A DNA stretch of 64,000 nt, taken from Oscillospiraceae bacterium. Lineage in GTDB: Bacteria; Bacillota; Clostridia; Oscillospirales; Oscillospiraceae. The notes beneath the pieces were generated by a model. It did not search any database and was not told the origin of the DNA. It was given only the letters and a program-made list of their open reading frames with translations. Shown here one piece after another: positions 42,453-51,458 of this stretch. Location of the stretch: the NCBI GenBank assembly GCA_910575265.1, contig CAJTEA010000001.1:124001-188000 (forward strand), given 5' to 3'. The position numbers and the translations under genes were made by a program. Numbering within the stretch: the stretch's first letter is position 1; each line of letters starts with the position of its first letter.

Positions 42453-43943
42453 ATGATTGACAACGCTGTTTCCAAGCTGGCGGCTTATGCCATGCGGACC
42501 GGCCTGATCGAGGCGTGTGATTACACCTGGGCGATCAATACGATACTGGACGTATTAAAGCTGGACAGTTATACCGATCCCGATCGGGACTGGGGGGAGG
42601 TGGAGCTGGCCCCTGTGCTGGCGGAGCTGCTGGACGACGCCCACGCCCGGGGAGTGCTGGCGGAAAACTCCGTGGTCTACCGGGACCTGTTTGACACCGA
42701 GCTGATGGGCCGTCTCACCCCCCGCCCCGCCCTGGTGACCGGCCTGTTCCAGCGGCTGTATGAGAAGGACCCGCGCCGGGCCACCGACTGGTACTACAAG
42801 TTCAGCCAGGACACCAACTACATCCGCCGGGACCGCATCGCCAAGGACGTGCGGTGGAAGGCCCCCACCGAGTACGGCGAGCTGGATATCACCATCAACC
42901 TGTCCAAGCCGGAGAAGGACCCCAAGGCCATCGCCGCGGCCAAAAACCTGCCCGCCTCCGCTTACCCCCGGTGCCAGCTGTGCGCCGAGAACGAGGGCTA
43001 CGCCGGCCGGGTCAACCACCCCGCCCGGCAGAACCACCGGATGGTCCCTATCACCATCAACGGCTCCCCCTGGTTTTTGCAGTACTCCCCCTATGTCTAC
43101 TACAACGAGCACTGCATCTGCCTGAACCGGGAGCATGTGCCCATGAAGATCGACCGGGACTGCTTCGCCAAGCTGCTGGATTTCGTCCGCCAGTTCCCCC
43201 ACTACTTTGTGGGCTCCAACGCCGATTTGCCCATCGTGGGCGGTTCCATCCTGGCCCACGACCACTTTCAGGGCGGGCGGTACACCTTTGCCATGGAGAA
43301 GGCGGAGATTGAAACCCCGGTGACCTTCCGGGGGTTTGAGGATGTGGAGTCCGGCATTGTGAAATGGCCCATGTCGGTGGTGCGGATCCGTTCTCTGGAC
43401 CCGGAGCGGCTGATCGGGCTGGCCAACGTGCTTCTGGCCTCCTGGCGGGGGTATACCGACGAGAGCGCCATGATTTTTGCTGAGACCGAGGGCGAGCCCC
43501 ACAACACCATCACCCCCATCGCCCGCCGCCAGGGGGAGCTGTTTGAGCTGGACCTGGTTCTGCGGAATAACCTGACCACGGAGGAGCATCCCCTAGGTCT
43601 GTACCACCCCCATGCCGAGCTGCACCACATCAAAAAGGAAAACATCGGCCTGATTGAGGTGATGGGCCTGGCTGTCCTCCCCGCCCGATTGAAGGAGGAG
43701 CTGGCCGCCGTGGCCAGCTGCCTGGCCGATGGGACCGACCCGCGCGCCGGCGAGCTCACCGAAAAGCATGCCGACTGGGCGGAGAGCTTTGCCAAAAACT
43801 ATACTATTACCCAGGAAAATGCCTTGGACATCGTTCAAAAGGAGACCGGCCTGGTCTTTGCCCAGGTGCTGGAGCACGCCGGGGTGTACAAGCGTACACC
43901 CGAGGGCAAGGAGGCGTTCCTGCGCTTCCTGGCTCAGGTGTAA
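42453..43943 (+). CDS. galT: UDP-glucose-hexose-1-phosphate uridylyltransferase, Firmicutes type
   Basis: This 496-residue enzyme swaps UMP between UDP-glucose and galactose 1-phosphate in the Leloir pathway. It belongs to the second GalT family (about 490-500 residues in Firmicutes), with CQLCAENEGYAGRVNHPA near 173, VGGSILAHDHFQGG near 264-277, and LYHPHAELHHIKKENIGLIE near 390. No galE is in the window. Start ATG 42453 after GGAGGAG; GTG 42450 would add one residue. Confidence 0.95.
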   Translation: MIDNAVSKLAAYAMRTGLIEACDYTWAINTILDVLKLDSYTDPDRDWGEVELAPVLAELLDDAHARGVLAENSVVYRDLFDTELMGRLTPRPALVTGLFQRLYEKDPRRATDWYYKFSQDTNYIRRDRIAKDVRWKAPTEYGELDITINLSKPEKDPKAIAAAKNLPASAYPRCQLCAENEGYAGRVNHPARQNHRMVPITINGSPWFLQYSPYVYYNEHCICLNREHVPMKIDRDCFAKLLDFVRQFPHYFVGSNADLPIVGGSILAHDHFQGGRYTFAMEKAEIETPVTFRGFEDVESGIVKWPMSVVRIRSLDPERLIGLANVLLASWRGYTDESAMIFAETEGEPHNTITPIARRQGELFELDLVLRNNLTTEEHPLGLYHPHAELHHIKKENIGLIEVMGLAVLPARLKEELAAVASCLADGTDPRAGELTEKHADWAESFAKNYTITQENALDIVQKETGLVFAQVLEHAGVYKRTPEGKEAFLRFLAQV

Positions 43944-43963
43944 CCGGCCGAAAACAGACAGAA

Positions 43964-43998
43964 ACGCCCCCTCCGGCTGTGGTCCGGAGGGGGCGTGG
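43964..43998. terminator. Bidirectional terminator
   Basis: ACGCCCCCTCCGG and CCGGAGGGGGCGT (about 43964-43996, loop CTGTGGT) between galT and the converging NlpC/P60 gene. Confidence 0.85.
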
Positions 43999-44012
43999 CG
44001 CTAGTGGCAGGT

Positions 44013-44972
44013 TCAGAGGAGCCGGCGGGCGCCTATGTAGTATTTGGAGTTGTACGCGCCATAGAGAGTGTCGATCTCCACCATATTGTGGTTGGTGGTG
44101 GCGTGGATGAATTGGCCGTCCGCGATGTAGATGCCCACATGGGTGGCCGCGATGGAGGGGTTGCCCTCGTTGAAGAACACCAGGTCCCCGGCCTGGAGCT
44201 GGTCGGCGGCGACGGAAACACCATAGTTCATCTGGCTGCTGGCGGTGCGGCCGATCTGATAGCCGAAGTGGGTGTACACGTACTTGACAAAGCCGGAGCA
44301 GTCAAATTTGTCCGGGCCGTTTCCGCCGTAGACGTAGGGCGCGCCCAAAAACCGCTTACTGTACTCCACCAGGTCCAGCCCCGCCTGGGTGGATATCCCG
44401 CTGCCCCAGACGCCGGTGACGGGCAGGGTCTGGGCGTCCTTGGTGACTGTGTTCGCCTCCGGGGCCTTGGGCGTATCCTCCTTGGCGCGGAAGTCGATAT
44501 AGTCGCTGGAGACATAGCCCTGGCTGCCATTGTACTCTATTTTGTACCAGCCGCCGTCCATGCCGGTGAGCTTGACTACCGTGCCGTCCTGAAGGGTGCG
44601 TACCTTGCCATAGCCGGTGCCCGGACCGCCGCGCATATTCAGCACGCTGCCCTCCGTGTCCACCTTGCCATAGCCCAGGTCCGCGTCGGCTTTGGTCTCC
44701 AGCTTCAGGTAGTCGGCGGACATGTAACCCTCCCTGGTGCCGTAATTCACCTTATACCAGCCGTTTTGGGCTTCTTCCAGCACCACCACATGGGCGCCGG
44801 TGTTGGCCTTGGCCAGGACGGAGGAGGTGGTGTTGGCCTCGGCGCGCAGCCGCAGACCATCCGCTGTGACAGTTCCCACCCCCACATGGGCGGCGGAGGC
44901 CCCGGTCACGCACAGGCTGAGCACTACGCCGGCCGCCAGGGCGGCGCGGATTCTTGAATGTAAATCAGGCAT
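44013..44972 (-). CDS. Secreted NlpC/P60 endopeptidase with two SH3 domains
   Basis: This 319-residue cell-wall hydrolase begins with a signal peptide (1-27, ending TGASAA). Two bacterial SH3 domains (about 30-92 and 98-165) bind peptidoglycan. A linker leads to the NlpC/P60 domain (about 200-319), with catalytic Cys225 in KFDCSGFVKYV, His in ATHVGIYI and a third polar residue in FIHATTNH. It cuts gamma-D-Glu-diamino acid bonds in stem peptides. It lies 29 bp after rpiB on the same strand. Confidence 0.93.
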   Translation of the reverse strand: MPDLHSRIRAALAAGVVLSLCVTGASAAHVGVGTVTADGLRLRAEANTTSSVLAKANTGAHVVVLEEAQNGWYKVNYGTREGYMSADYLKLETKADADLGYGKVDTEGSVLNMRGGPGTGYGKVRTLQDGTVVKLTGMDGGWYKIEYNGSQGYVSSDYIDFRAKEDTPKAPEANTVTKDAQTLPVTGVWGSGISTQAGLDLVEYSKRFLGAPYVYGGNGPDKFDCSGFVKYVYTHFGYQIGRTASSQMNYGVSVAADQLQAGDLVFFNEGNPSIAATHVGIYIADGQFIHATTNHNMVEIDTLYGAYNSKYYIGARRLL

Positions 44973-45001
44973 ATGATCGTTCTCTCTTTCTGTTTGTTCG
45001 G

Positions 45002-45439
45002 TTATTCCTTCTCAATGTCCATGACCAGCGCGACACGGCGGGCGTGGCGTCCGCCCTCAAATTCGGTGGACAGGAAGGTGTCCACGATCCGCTCCGCCGT
45101 CATGGAGCCCACAATGGCCGCGCCTATGGCCAGCATGTTGGCGTCATTGTGGCGGCGGGTCAGCTCGGCGGACAGCACGTCGCCGCACAGGGCGCAGCGG
45201 ATTCCCTTCACCTTGTTGGCGGAGATGGAGATGCCGATGCCGGTGGTGCAGATGACAATGCCCTTTTCACACCGTCCGCCAGCCACCGCCTGGGCCGCCG
45301 CCCTGCCGAAGATGGGGTAGTCGCAGCTGTCGGTGCTGTCGGTGCCGAAGTCCTTGCAGGTGATCCCCCTGGCGGCCAGATAGGCTTTGATGTGTTCCTT
45401 GAGCTGGTATCCGCCGTGGTCAGACGCGATAGCGATCAT
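45002..45439 (-). CDS. rpiB: Ribose 5-phosphate isomerase B
   Basis: This 145-residue enzyme interconverts ribose 5-phosphate and ribulose 5-phosphate. RpiB marks: IASDHGGYQLKEHI at the N-terminus, catalytic Cys in GIVICTTGIGISI (about 66), NKVKGIRCAL and RRHNDANMLAIGA. I start it at ATG 45439 with GGAGG 8 bases upstream; the frame extends to 45517 through the promoter. It heads a two-gene unit with the NlpC/P60 gene. Confidence 0.95.
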   Translation of the reverse strand: MIAIASDHGGYQLKEHIKAYLAARGITCKDFGTDSTDSCDYPIFGRAAAQAVAGGRCEKGIVICTTGIGISISANKVKGIRCALCGDVLSAELTRRHNDANMLAIGAAIVGSMTAERIVDTFLSTEFEGGRHARRVALVMDIEKE

Positions 45440-45488
45440 AGAACAGCCTCCAATCCTCAGGCGAACATGGTCCGCCTGTTTTCCCTCT

Positions 45489-45517
45489 ATTGTAACGCGT
45501 TTCGTTCCGCTTTGCAA
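45489..45517 (-). promoter_or_regulatory. Promoter of rpiB
   Basis: On the minus strand TTGCAA (45512-45517), 17 bp, TACAAT (45489-45494). Confidence 0.75.
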
Positions 45518-45545
45518 GTGGGATGAAATTTTTCATCCTCCATGT

Positions 45546-45575
45546 GTATAACCAGCCGCCCCCCTGTCCAAAATA
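45546..45575 (+). promoter_or_regulatory. Sigma-F/G-like promoter of the SpoIIQ-like gene
   Basis: GTATA (45546-45550), a 15-bp spacer and GTCCAAAATA (45566-45575) match the forespore consensus GYWTA-N15-GGNNANANTW at all but one position. Confidence 0.5.
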
Positions 45576-45593
45576 GGCTTCGGAGGTGGTTTT

Positions 45594-46343
45594 TTGAAAA
45601 ACCGGAGCTTTTTGAGCAAGCTGGGCGACTTCGCCATGGGAAAGGGCTTTTACATAGTCCTGTTCCTGTGCGTCGCCACCATAGGAATTTCGGGCTATTA
45701 TCTGCTGCAAACCGTGATTGGGGGTGTCCGTTCCACCGCGACCGTGGGGGGCGACGCTTCCGTGACCATCCCGGACCAGAGCGTGACCGTTCCATCCGTC
45801 ACCGTCCCTGAAAAGACGGAGCCGGCCCCAACCGTGCCCTCGGTCCCCAAGACCCAGACCACGGTACAGTCCCAGCCGGACGATCCGGAGCCGGTGAAGG
45901 ACACCGCGCCGGAGCCGGACACCTCCCAGACCCTGTCCAAGGTGTTCACCTGGCCGGTGAAGGGGGCCATCCTGCGGGAGTACAGCGTGGAGACCCTGTC
46001 CTACGACCCTACCCTGGAGGACTGGCGCACCCACGGCGGGCTGGACATCGCCGCCGACCAGGGGGTGCAGGTGCTGTCCATCAGCGCGGGGACAGTGGAG
46101 CAAATTTACCGCGACGGCCTGATGGGCACCACCGTGGTGGTGGACCACGGCGGCGGCCTGCGCTCCTGGTACTCCAACCTGGATGAGGAGACCGCCGTCC
46201 AGCCTGGGGATTCGGTTGAGATCGGCGGCGTACTGGGCACGGTGGGTTCCACCGCCATCGCCGAGGTGGGGATAGGCTCCCACATCCACCTGGAAACCGA
46301 CCTGAACGGCAGGCCGGTGGACCCGAGAGATTATCTGGAATAA
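45594..46343 (+). CDS. spoIIQ: M23-family peptidase, SpoIIQ-like
   Basis: This 249-residue protein has one N-terminal membrane helix (about 19-41), a long proline/threonine/valine-rich linker (about 45-115) and a LytM/M23 domain (about 120-249). Zinc ligands are present: THGGLDIA (His, Asp) and SHIHLE (His-x-His). SpoIIQ is the forespore membrane protein that docks with SpoIIIAH during engulfment; clostridial forms keep an intact zinc site. The layout, length and the sigma-F-like promoter support this, but other LytM proteins share the layout. The start is TTG 45594 after GGAGGTGG. Confidence 0.7.
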   Translation: MKNRSFLSKLGDFAMGKGFYIVLFLCVATIGISGYYLLQTVIGGVRSTATVGGDASVTIPDQSVTVPSVTVPEKTEPAPTVPSVPKTQTTVQSQPDDPEPVKDTAPEPDTSQTLSKVFTWPVKGAILREYSVETLSYDPTLEDWRTHGGLDIAADQGVQVLSISAGTVEQIYRDGLMGTTVVVDHGGGLRSWYSNLDEETAVQPGDSVEIGGVLGTVGSTAIAEVGIGSHIHLETDLNGRPVDPRDYLE

Positions 46344-46346
46344 CGC

Positions 46347-46379
46347 GACGCCCTCCGGCCAGAGCCGGAGGGCGTTTTG
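46347..46379 (+). terminator. Terminator of the SpoIIQ-like gene
   Basis: ACGCCCTCCGGC-CAGA-GCCGGAGGGCGT followed by TTTG. The next 225 bases (to 46605) hold short open frames on both strands without a ribosome site or clear protein pattern; I support no gene there. Confidence 0.85.
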
Positions 46380-46605
46380 TCTGGTCAATTCAGTGGAAGC
46401 TCATAGTTCCCCATACGCAAAGCGGTGAACTGGCTGATTTCGGTGAGGAGGATAAAGCGGCCCCGGGCGATCAGCCCTCCAATAATTTTACTGAATCCGC
46501 TCCCACGCTTCTTGAGAGATGTTAAACAGGCCCTTAATGCTTTGCTTGAGGAGGGTGAACGGTAACGAAAAAACCAGCCTCCGTGAACCGGAGGCCGGAG
46601 AGAGA

Positions 46606-47418
46606 TTAAATGATTACCAGATTTTCCGCCCGGCCGGTGTAGTTCCGCTCCAGCATGGCCACATGGGAGAGGAAATCCGGGTCCTCAAAGTACTTGGCGC
46701 GTCGGGTGCATTTGCGGACGCAGGCCTGGCATTTGACACACAGGCCCACCGCCTCCATGGTCGTCTTGTCAATGCTGCCCATGGGGCAGGCCCGGGAACA
46801 GGCTCCGCAGCGGCAGCATTTGCTCCAGTCGGTGAGGGGCTTCGCTTTCAGGAATTTGGCGGGGGTGCCGTCCGCTTTTAACGGGGTGTAGTAGGGACCG
46901 ATCTCCGCCCGGCTGATCTCCAGGAGGGGGAGATCCTCCCCGGACAGCTTGGCGGCGGCTTTGGCGGCGAAATCCTTCATAAGGGCGAGATCGTTCCCGT
47001 CAGGCCGGCCCTCACCCACCTGGTCAGAGAAGGCGTGCCGTCCGGCGAAGGCGGCGGCCCCGGCGATCCGGAAGCCGTTGCCCTCCAGCAGCAGCACCAG
47101 CTCCCGCGGGGCCTCGTCGTAATTCCGGTTTCCGAACACGCAGATGGGCAAGGCCGGGGTATTATCGCCGAAAATTTTGGCTTTGTACTCGGGCATCAGC
47201 TTGTTTGGCAGGCGGCCGGCGTACACTGGAGAGGCCATCACCAGCAGGTCCTCCGGGCCGAAGCGGTACTCCCCTTCCCGCTCCTCCGGCTTCGTAAAGG
47301 AAATATACTCCGGCTCCAGACCCAGTGCCTGAGCCAGCTCCCCGGCCACAGCGCGGGCAATTTTTTCTGTTCCTCCCGTGGGACTGAAATACAGGACGCG
47401 GATATGGCGGATCTTCAT
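46606..47418 (-). CDS. EFR1-family ferredoxin (flavodoxin domain plus two 4Fe-4S clusters)
   Basis: This 270-residue redox protein has an N-terminal flavodoxin-like domain (about 1-160) with FMN loop FSPTGGTEKIA (about 11-21) and SPVYAGRLPN, and a C-terminal dicluster ferredoxin (about 195-245) with CCRCGACSRACPMGSI and CVKCQACVRKC. The fold combination marks the EFR1 family. It probably passes low-potential electrons; partners are unknown. It stands alone. Confidence 0.9.
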   Translation of the reverse strand: MKIRHIRVLYFSPTGGTEKIARAVAGELAQALGLEPEYISFTKPEEREGEYRFGPEDLLVMASPVYAGRLPNKLMPEYKAKIFGDNTPALPICVFGNRNYDEAPRELVLLLEGNGFRIAGAAAFAGRHAFSDQVGEGRPDGNDLALMKDFAAKAAAKLSGEDLPLLEISRAEIGPYYTPLKADGTPAKFLKAKPLTDWSKCCRCGACSRACPMGSIDKTTMEAVGLCVKCQACVRKCTRRAKYFEDPDFLSHVAMLERNYTGRAENLVII

Positions 47419-47456
47419 AGCGCTCCTCCTTCTGTTTTAAAATAGGCCATGGCCTT

Positions 47457-47485
47457 ATTGTACCGGAGAAAGGCGGAAAATGCAA
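47457..47485 (-). promoter_or_regulatory. Promoter of the EFR1 gene
   Basis: On the minus strand TTGCAT (47480-47485), 17 bp, TACAAT (47457-47462). Confidence 0.7.
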
Positions 47486-47507
47486 TCACGCTTAATAGAC
47501 TTTTAAT

Positions 47508-47535
47508 TTGTTTTCCCGGAAATTTGTGCTATACT
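47508..47535 (+). promoter_or_regulatory. Promoter of glf
   Basis: TTGTTT (47508-47513), 16 bp, TATACT (47530-47535) with an extended TGC before it. The predicted RNA start (near 47542) rules out the upstream GTG 47543 as a useful start codon. Confidence 0.65.
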
Positions 47536-47581
47536 ATACCCGGTGAAAAAATTCCCTTTTTTGGAAAGGATGGAGCTGACC

Positions 47582-48745
47582 TTGGAAACAAACTTTGACA
47601 TATGGGTCGCCGGCGCGGGCTTCGCCGGCGCGGTGGCGGCCCGGGCGCTGGCGGAGCGGGGCAAAAAGGTCCTGGTGCTGGAGCGTCGGAACCACATCGG
47701 CGGCAACGCCTACGACTGCCTGTCCACAACAGGGGTGCTGATCCACCAGTACGGCCCCCACATTTTCCATACCAACGACAAAAAGGTCTTTGACTGGCTG
47801 TCTCGATTTACTCAGTGGCGGCGCTACCAGCATCGGGTGATCGCCAACGTTCCCCGGGACAACCCCGAGGTGGTCCCCGCTCACAAGACAACCGACGGCC
47901 GCTTTTTCTTCCCCGTCCCCTTCAATCTGGATTCCCTGAGAAACGCCTTTGGGGAGCGGGAGGGCAGACGGCTGGGGGAGAAGCTCCTGGACGCCTACCC
48001 CGCTCAGAGCCAGGTGACCATTCTGGAGCTGCGGCAAAACCCCGACCCCGAGATTGCCGCCATCGCGGACTATGTCTATGAGCACGTCTTTGTCCATTAC
48101 ACCATGAAGCAGTGGGGCCAGAAGCCGGAGGAGATCGATCCCAACACCACCGCCCGGGTGCCGGTGCGCCTCAGCCAGGACGACCGCTACTTCCAGGACG
48201 CCTACCAGGGCATGCCGCTGGAAGGCTACACAAAGATGTTCGAGCGGATGCTGGACCACCCCAACATCGAGGCGCGGCTGAGTGTGGATGCCCGGCCCGT
48301 TCTGAAAGAGGCGCGGGGTCCTGTGATCTACACTGGTCAGGCCGACGAACTGTTCGACTTCAAGTTTGGCCCTTTGCCCTATCGGACCCTGTTCTTCCAA
48401 TTCGAGACCCTGTTCCAGGACATCTACCAGACCCACGGTACGGTGAACTACACCGTGGACCAGGACTTTACCCGTATTACTGAATTCAAGCACCTCACTG
48501 GGCAGGAAATCCCCGGCGTGACCGCCATTGTCAAGGAATACTCCCGGGCCTACACCGGCGAGGAGGGGGAGATCCCCTACTACGCCATTATCAACCCCGA
48601 GAATAACGCCCTCTACGCCAAATACAAGGCGGAGGCGGACAAATATCCCAATCTTCATCTGCTGGGCCGGCTGGCGGAGTACAAGTATTACAACATGGAC
48701 GCCATCGCCGCCCGGGCCCTGGAGCTGGCGGAGCGGCTGGCGTAA
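47582..48745 (+). CDS. glf: UDP-galactopyranose mutase
   Basis: This 387-residue flavoenzyme converts UDP-galactopyranose to UDP-galactofuranose. It has the FAD-binding motif VAGAGFAGAVAARALAERG (about 7-25), ERRNHIGGNAYD, and the family segments HQYGPHIFHTND and ALYAKYKAEADKYPNLHLLGR. TTG 47582 has GGAG 6 bases upstream and gives METNFDIWVAG; ATG 47570 (four residues longer) has its site too close. A GT2 glycosyltransferase gene follows by 14 bp, so the pair should make and place galactofuranose on a surface glycan. Confidence 0.94.
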   Translation: METNFDIWVAGAGFAGAVAARALAERGKKVLVLERRNHIGGNAYDCLSTTGVLIHQYGPHIFHTNDKKVFDWLSRFTQWRRYQHRVIANVPRDNPEVVPAHKTTDGRFFFPVPFNLDSLRNAFGEREGRRLGEKLLDAYPAQSQVTILELRQNPDPEIAAIADYVYEHVFVHYTMKQWGQKPEEIDPNTTARVPVRLSQDDRYFQDAYQGMPLEGYTKMFERMLDHPNIEARLSVDARPVLKEARGPVIYTGQADELFDFKFGPLPYRTLFFQFETLFQDIYQTHGTVNYTVDQDFTRITEFKHLTGQEIPGVTAIVKEYSRAYTGEEGEIPYYAIINPENNALYAKYKAEADKYPNLHLLGRLAEYKYYNMDAIAARALELAERLA

Positions 48746-48759
48746 AGGAGAGAACAACC

Positions 48760-49788
48760 ATGGAAAAGCTGATAACCTTTGCCGTCCCCTGCTACAACTC
48801 GGCGGCCTACATGGACCACTGCATCGAAACCCTGCTCCAGGGCGGGGAGGATATCGAGATTATTCTGGTGGACGACGGCTCCACCAAGGACGACACCCCC
48901 GCCATCTGCGACCGATACGCCGAACAGTACCCCGACATCGTCCGGGTCATCCACCAGCCCAACGGCGGCCACGGCGAGGGGGTGAACCAGGGTATCCGCA
49001 ACGCCAGCGGCATCTACTACAAGGTGGTGGACTCTGACGACTGGCTGGATGTGGACGCCCTGCACAAGGTGTTGGATAAGCTGCGCCAGTTCGTCCGGGA
49101 CGGCAAGCTGGTGGATTTGATGATAGCCAACTACGTCTATGAGCACGTGGAGGACAACACCCAGCGGGTCATGTCCTACCGCAACGTATTCCCGGTGGGC
49201 CGGGTGTTCGGCTGGAAGCACATCGGGCGCTTCAAGCCCTCCCAATACCTGTTGATGCACAGCGTGATTTACCGCGCCCAGATCCTTCGGGACTGCGGCC
49301 TGGAGCTGCCCAAGCATACATTCTATGTGGACAACATCTTTGTGTATGAGCCGCTGCCATTGGTAAAAAACATTTACTATATGGACGTGGACCTGTACCG
49401 CTACTTCATCGGCCGGGCGGACCAGAGCGTAAATGAGAGCGTGATGATTGGCCGGGTGGACCAGCAGCTTCGGGTGACCTACCACATGATTGACGCCATC
49501 GACCTGGGGGAGGTGGCGGAGAAGAGCAAAAAGCTGGCCAAATATATGTACAATTACCTGGCCATGATGATGGCCATCTCCTCCATTTTCCTGACCATGG
49601 AGGGCAGCCCGGAGTCGTTGGGCAAGCGGACCCGGCTGTGGGAGTATCTGCGGACGGTCAGCCCCAGGCTGTATGGCCGGATGCGGTACTTCGCTGTCCC
49701 CGCCGCCACCAACCTGCCCACCGCGCCGGGACGGAGGCTGTCCATCGCCCTGTACCGGATCGCGCGAAAGATCTATAAATTTAATTGA
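48760..49788 (+). CDS. Glycosyltransferase family 2
   Basis: This 342-residue GT-A enzyme has ITFAVPCYNSAAYMDHCIE at the N-terminus, ILVDDGSTKD (about 35-44) and the metal motif VVDSDDWLDVDAL (about 88-100). The C-terminal half is unusual for short GT2 enzymes and mostly helical, with a segment MYNYLAMMMAISSIFLT near 258 that could touch the membrane. Next to glf it is a candidate galactofuranosyltransferase, which is inference. Acceptor unknown. Confidence 0.9.
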   Translation: MEKLITFAVPCYNSAAYMDHCIETLLQGGEDIEIILVDDGSTKDDTPAICDRYAEQYPDIVRVIHQPNGGHGEGVNQGIRNASGIYYKVVDSDDWLDVDALHKVLDKLRQFVRDGKLVDLMIANYVYEHVEDNTQRVMSYRNVFPVGRVFGWKHIGRFKPSQYLLMHSVIYRAQILRDCGLELPKHTFYVDNIFVYEPLPLVKNIYYMDVDLYRYFIGRADQSVNESVMIGRVDQQLRVTYHMIDAIDLGEVAEKSKKLAKYMYNYLAMMMAISSIFLTMEGSPESLGKRTRLWEYLRTVSPRLYGRMRYFAVPAATNLPTAPGRRLSIALYRIARKIYKFN

Positions 49789-49814
49789 CACTTTTTTAAA
49801 GGGGGGTGTAAGTT

Positions 49815-51434
49815 GTGGATCAGGGAAAGAAAAAGTTTCAGCTGAAGTGGCCCTGGAACTGGCTGCTGTACGCTATCGCATTTGTGATCGCGGGCCGTTT
49901 TATCGGCTACCTGTGGGCGGCGCTGGCTCTGGCGGCCTGCGGGGCGGCGGGGAAGGCTAAAAGCGCTCCGGAGGGCAGCTACTGCCTGGAGAGGACCCGA
50001 AAGGGGCTGGTCAAGCTGTTCTGGGCGCTGCTGTATCTGTTTTTCGGCTTTGCCGGAGGCGTGTGCTTCTATATGCAGATGCGGGAGGACCGCTCTCTCT
50101 GGGAGATCAAGGACTGGGCCTTTACTATTTTCAGCGCGGCGCTCTGTCTGGGCGGCACGGCGCTGGGCGTTGTGGAGGCCTACACCGACCTGCGGGACGC
50201 CTTTTGCCCCGCCAAAAGCACGCTGGCCAAATCGATCCGCTCCCAGCTGCCCTACCCTGACGAGGCGCCGCCAGTGGAGGAGCTGTTCGCCATGGTGGAC
50301 CGGGACATCAAAGAGAACGGCCAGTGGTTCGATCGGGTGGCGATCGGCAAAGAGTGGGTCTTTGGGGACGAGGTGACCTCCATCGCCCGCGTCCGGGGGG
50401 TGTTCCCCCGGGACGAGATCGTCATCCGCCACGCCGGCGGCCGACGCCAGAGCCATCGTATTCTGGAGCTGTATATCGTAGATGACCGCCGGCAGATCCA
50501 GGCCACCACCTTACATAAGCCCGCCGAGCTCCAGGCGGCGGTGGACTGCCTGCGCCTACGGATGCCCGAGGCGTTCTTTGACAGCTACAAAAATATGTCT
50601 GACTTTACCGGCCAGAGCGACGAGGAGTGGCAGGCCACCAACCGGTCCGTTGCCCGCCGCCGGGACCAAAGGCTGGCCCAGAAGGCGGAACAGGAGCGGT
50701 CCAGCGCCGGGAGCAATCCCGACTTTGTCCTCATCGACCCGCGGGGCCAGCGGACCTCCCGCTTCGACCGCCAGACGGTGGAGGACCAGCTCACCAGCCT
50801 GAAGCGGCCGGGCCAGCGCTTCGAGCTGGAGCCGGTGGAGCTGATCCCTGTGCCGGGGCTGAGCGGGGTGAGCTTCTCCCGCCTGTCCGCCGGGATCACC
50901 AATACCGGCCTGACCCTGGTGGTCACCATGAAAATGCTCAACGGCGCCTATCAAGCGGTGGCCAAGCCGGTGGGCGAGCGGGAGGCCTGGGAAGCCTTCT
51001 TCAACCTGCTGGAGCGCCGCCAGATTCCCGACACAGCGGGCTGGCAGCTGCTGCGAGCGGTGGAGACGCCCCGGCAGCAGGCCCGGGCCCGGCTGTCCCT
51101 CAGTGACCGCTCCGGCGCCACCCGGGACTACGACTCCTTCACCCGCCGGGACGTGGAGCTGGCCGGAGAGGGGCTGGCCAGCGGCAAATACACTGTGGTG
51201 GCCCTCTTCGCCGGACCCCGGTATCTGTACTTAAAGGCGGGCGGCAAGCTGGACGGCCGGGTCACCGTCAACGCCAGCCGCCCCGACCCGGATATGCTCC
51301 GGGTATTTGAGACCAAATGCGCTGACCGTCAGGCCCGGGAGTGGCTGCTCCAGATGTTTGAGGGCGTTTTTGACCCGGATTTCTCACAGTGGAAGGAAAT
51401 TACAAAGCGGATTGAAAAGCTGGCAAAGAAATAA
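49815..51434 (+). CDS. Hypothetical membrane protein with large cytoplasmic part
   Basis: This 539-residue protein has a basic N-terminus, two or three hydrophobic segments up to about residue 45, and two more at about 68-85 and 102-122. The remaining 400 residues are soluble and include two similar-looking beta-rich parts (about 165-245 and 355-420), each with a run such as RVRGVFPRDEIVIRH, which recall PH-like folds but no family is certain. A charged helix (about 265-300) joins them. The GTG start follows AAAGGGGGG. The next gene, a Sel1-repeat protein, begins 24 bp later; the two probably share a transcript. Confidence 0.7.
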   Translation: MDQGKKKFQLKWPWNWLLYAIAFVIAGRFIGYLWAALALAACGAAGKAKSAPEGSYCLERTRKGLVKLFWALLYLFFGFAGGVCFYMQMREDRSLWEIKDWAFTIFSAALCLGGTALGVVEAYTDLRDAFCPAKSTLAKSIRSQLPYPDEAPPVEELFAMVDRDIKENGQWFDRVAIGKEWVFGDEVTSIARVRGVFPRDEIVIRHAGGRRQSHRILELYIVDDRRQIQATTLHKPAELQAAVDCLRLRMPEAFFDSYKNMSDFTGQSDEEWQATNRSVARRRDQRLAQKAEQERSSAGSNPDFVLIDPRGQRTSRFDRQTVEDQLTSLKRPGQRFELEPVELIPVPGLSGVSFSRLSAGITNTGLTLVVTMKMLNGAYQAVAKPVGEREAWEAFFNLLERRQIPDTAGWQLLRAVETPRQQARARLSLSDRSGATRDYDSFTRRDVELAGEGLASGKYTVVALFAGPRYLYLKAGGKLDGRVTVNASRPDPDMLRVFETKCADRQAREWLLQMFEGVFDPDFSQWKEITKRIEKLAKK

Positions 51435-51458
51435 AATTTGGAAAGGATGCATAGGAAT

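Noticed and set aside
46380-46605. Possible gene remnants after the SpoIIQ-like gene
   Set aside because: Short frames on both strands look partly protein-like, but none has a start signal, and the two strands cannot be told apart.
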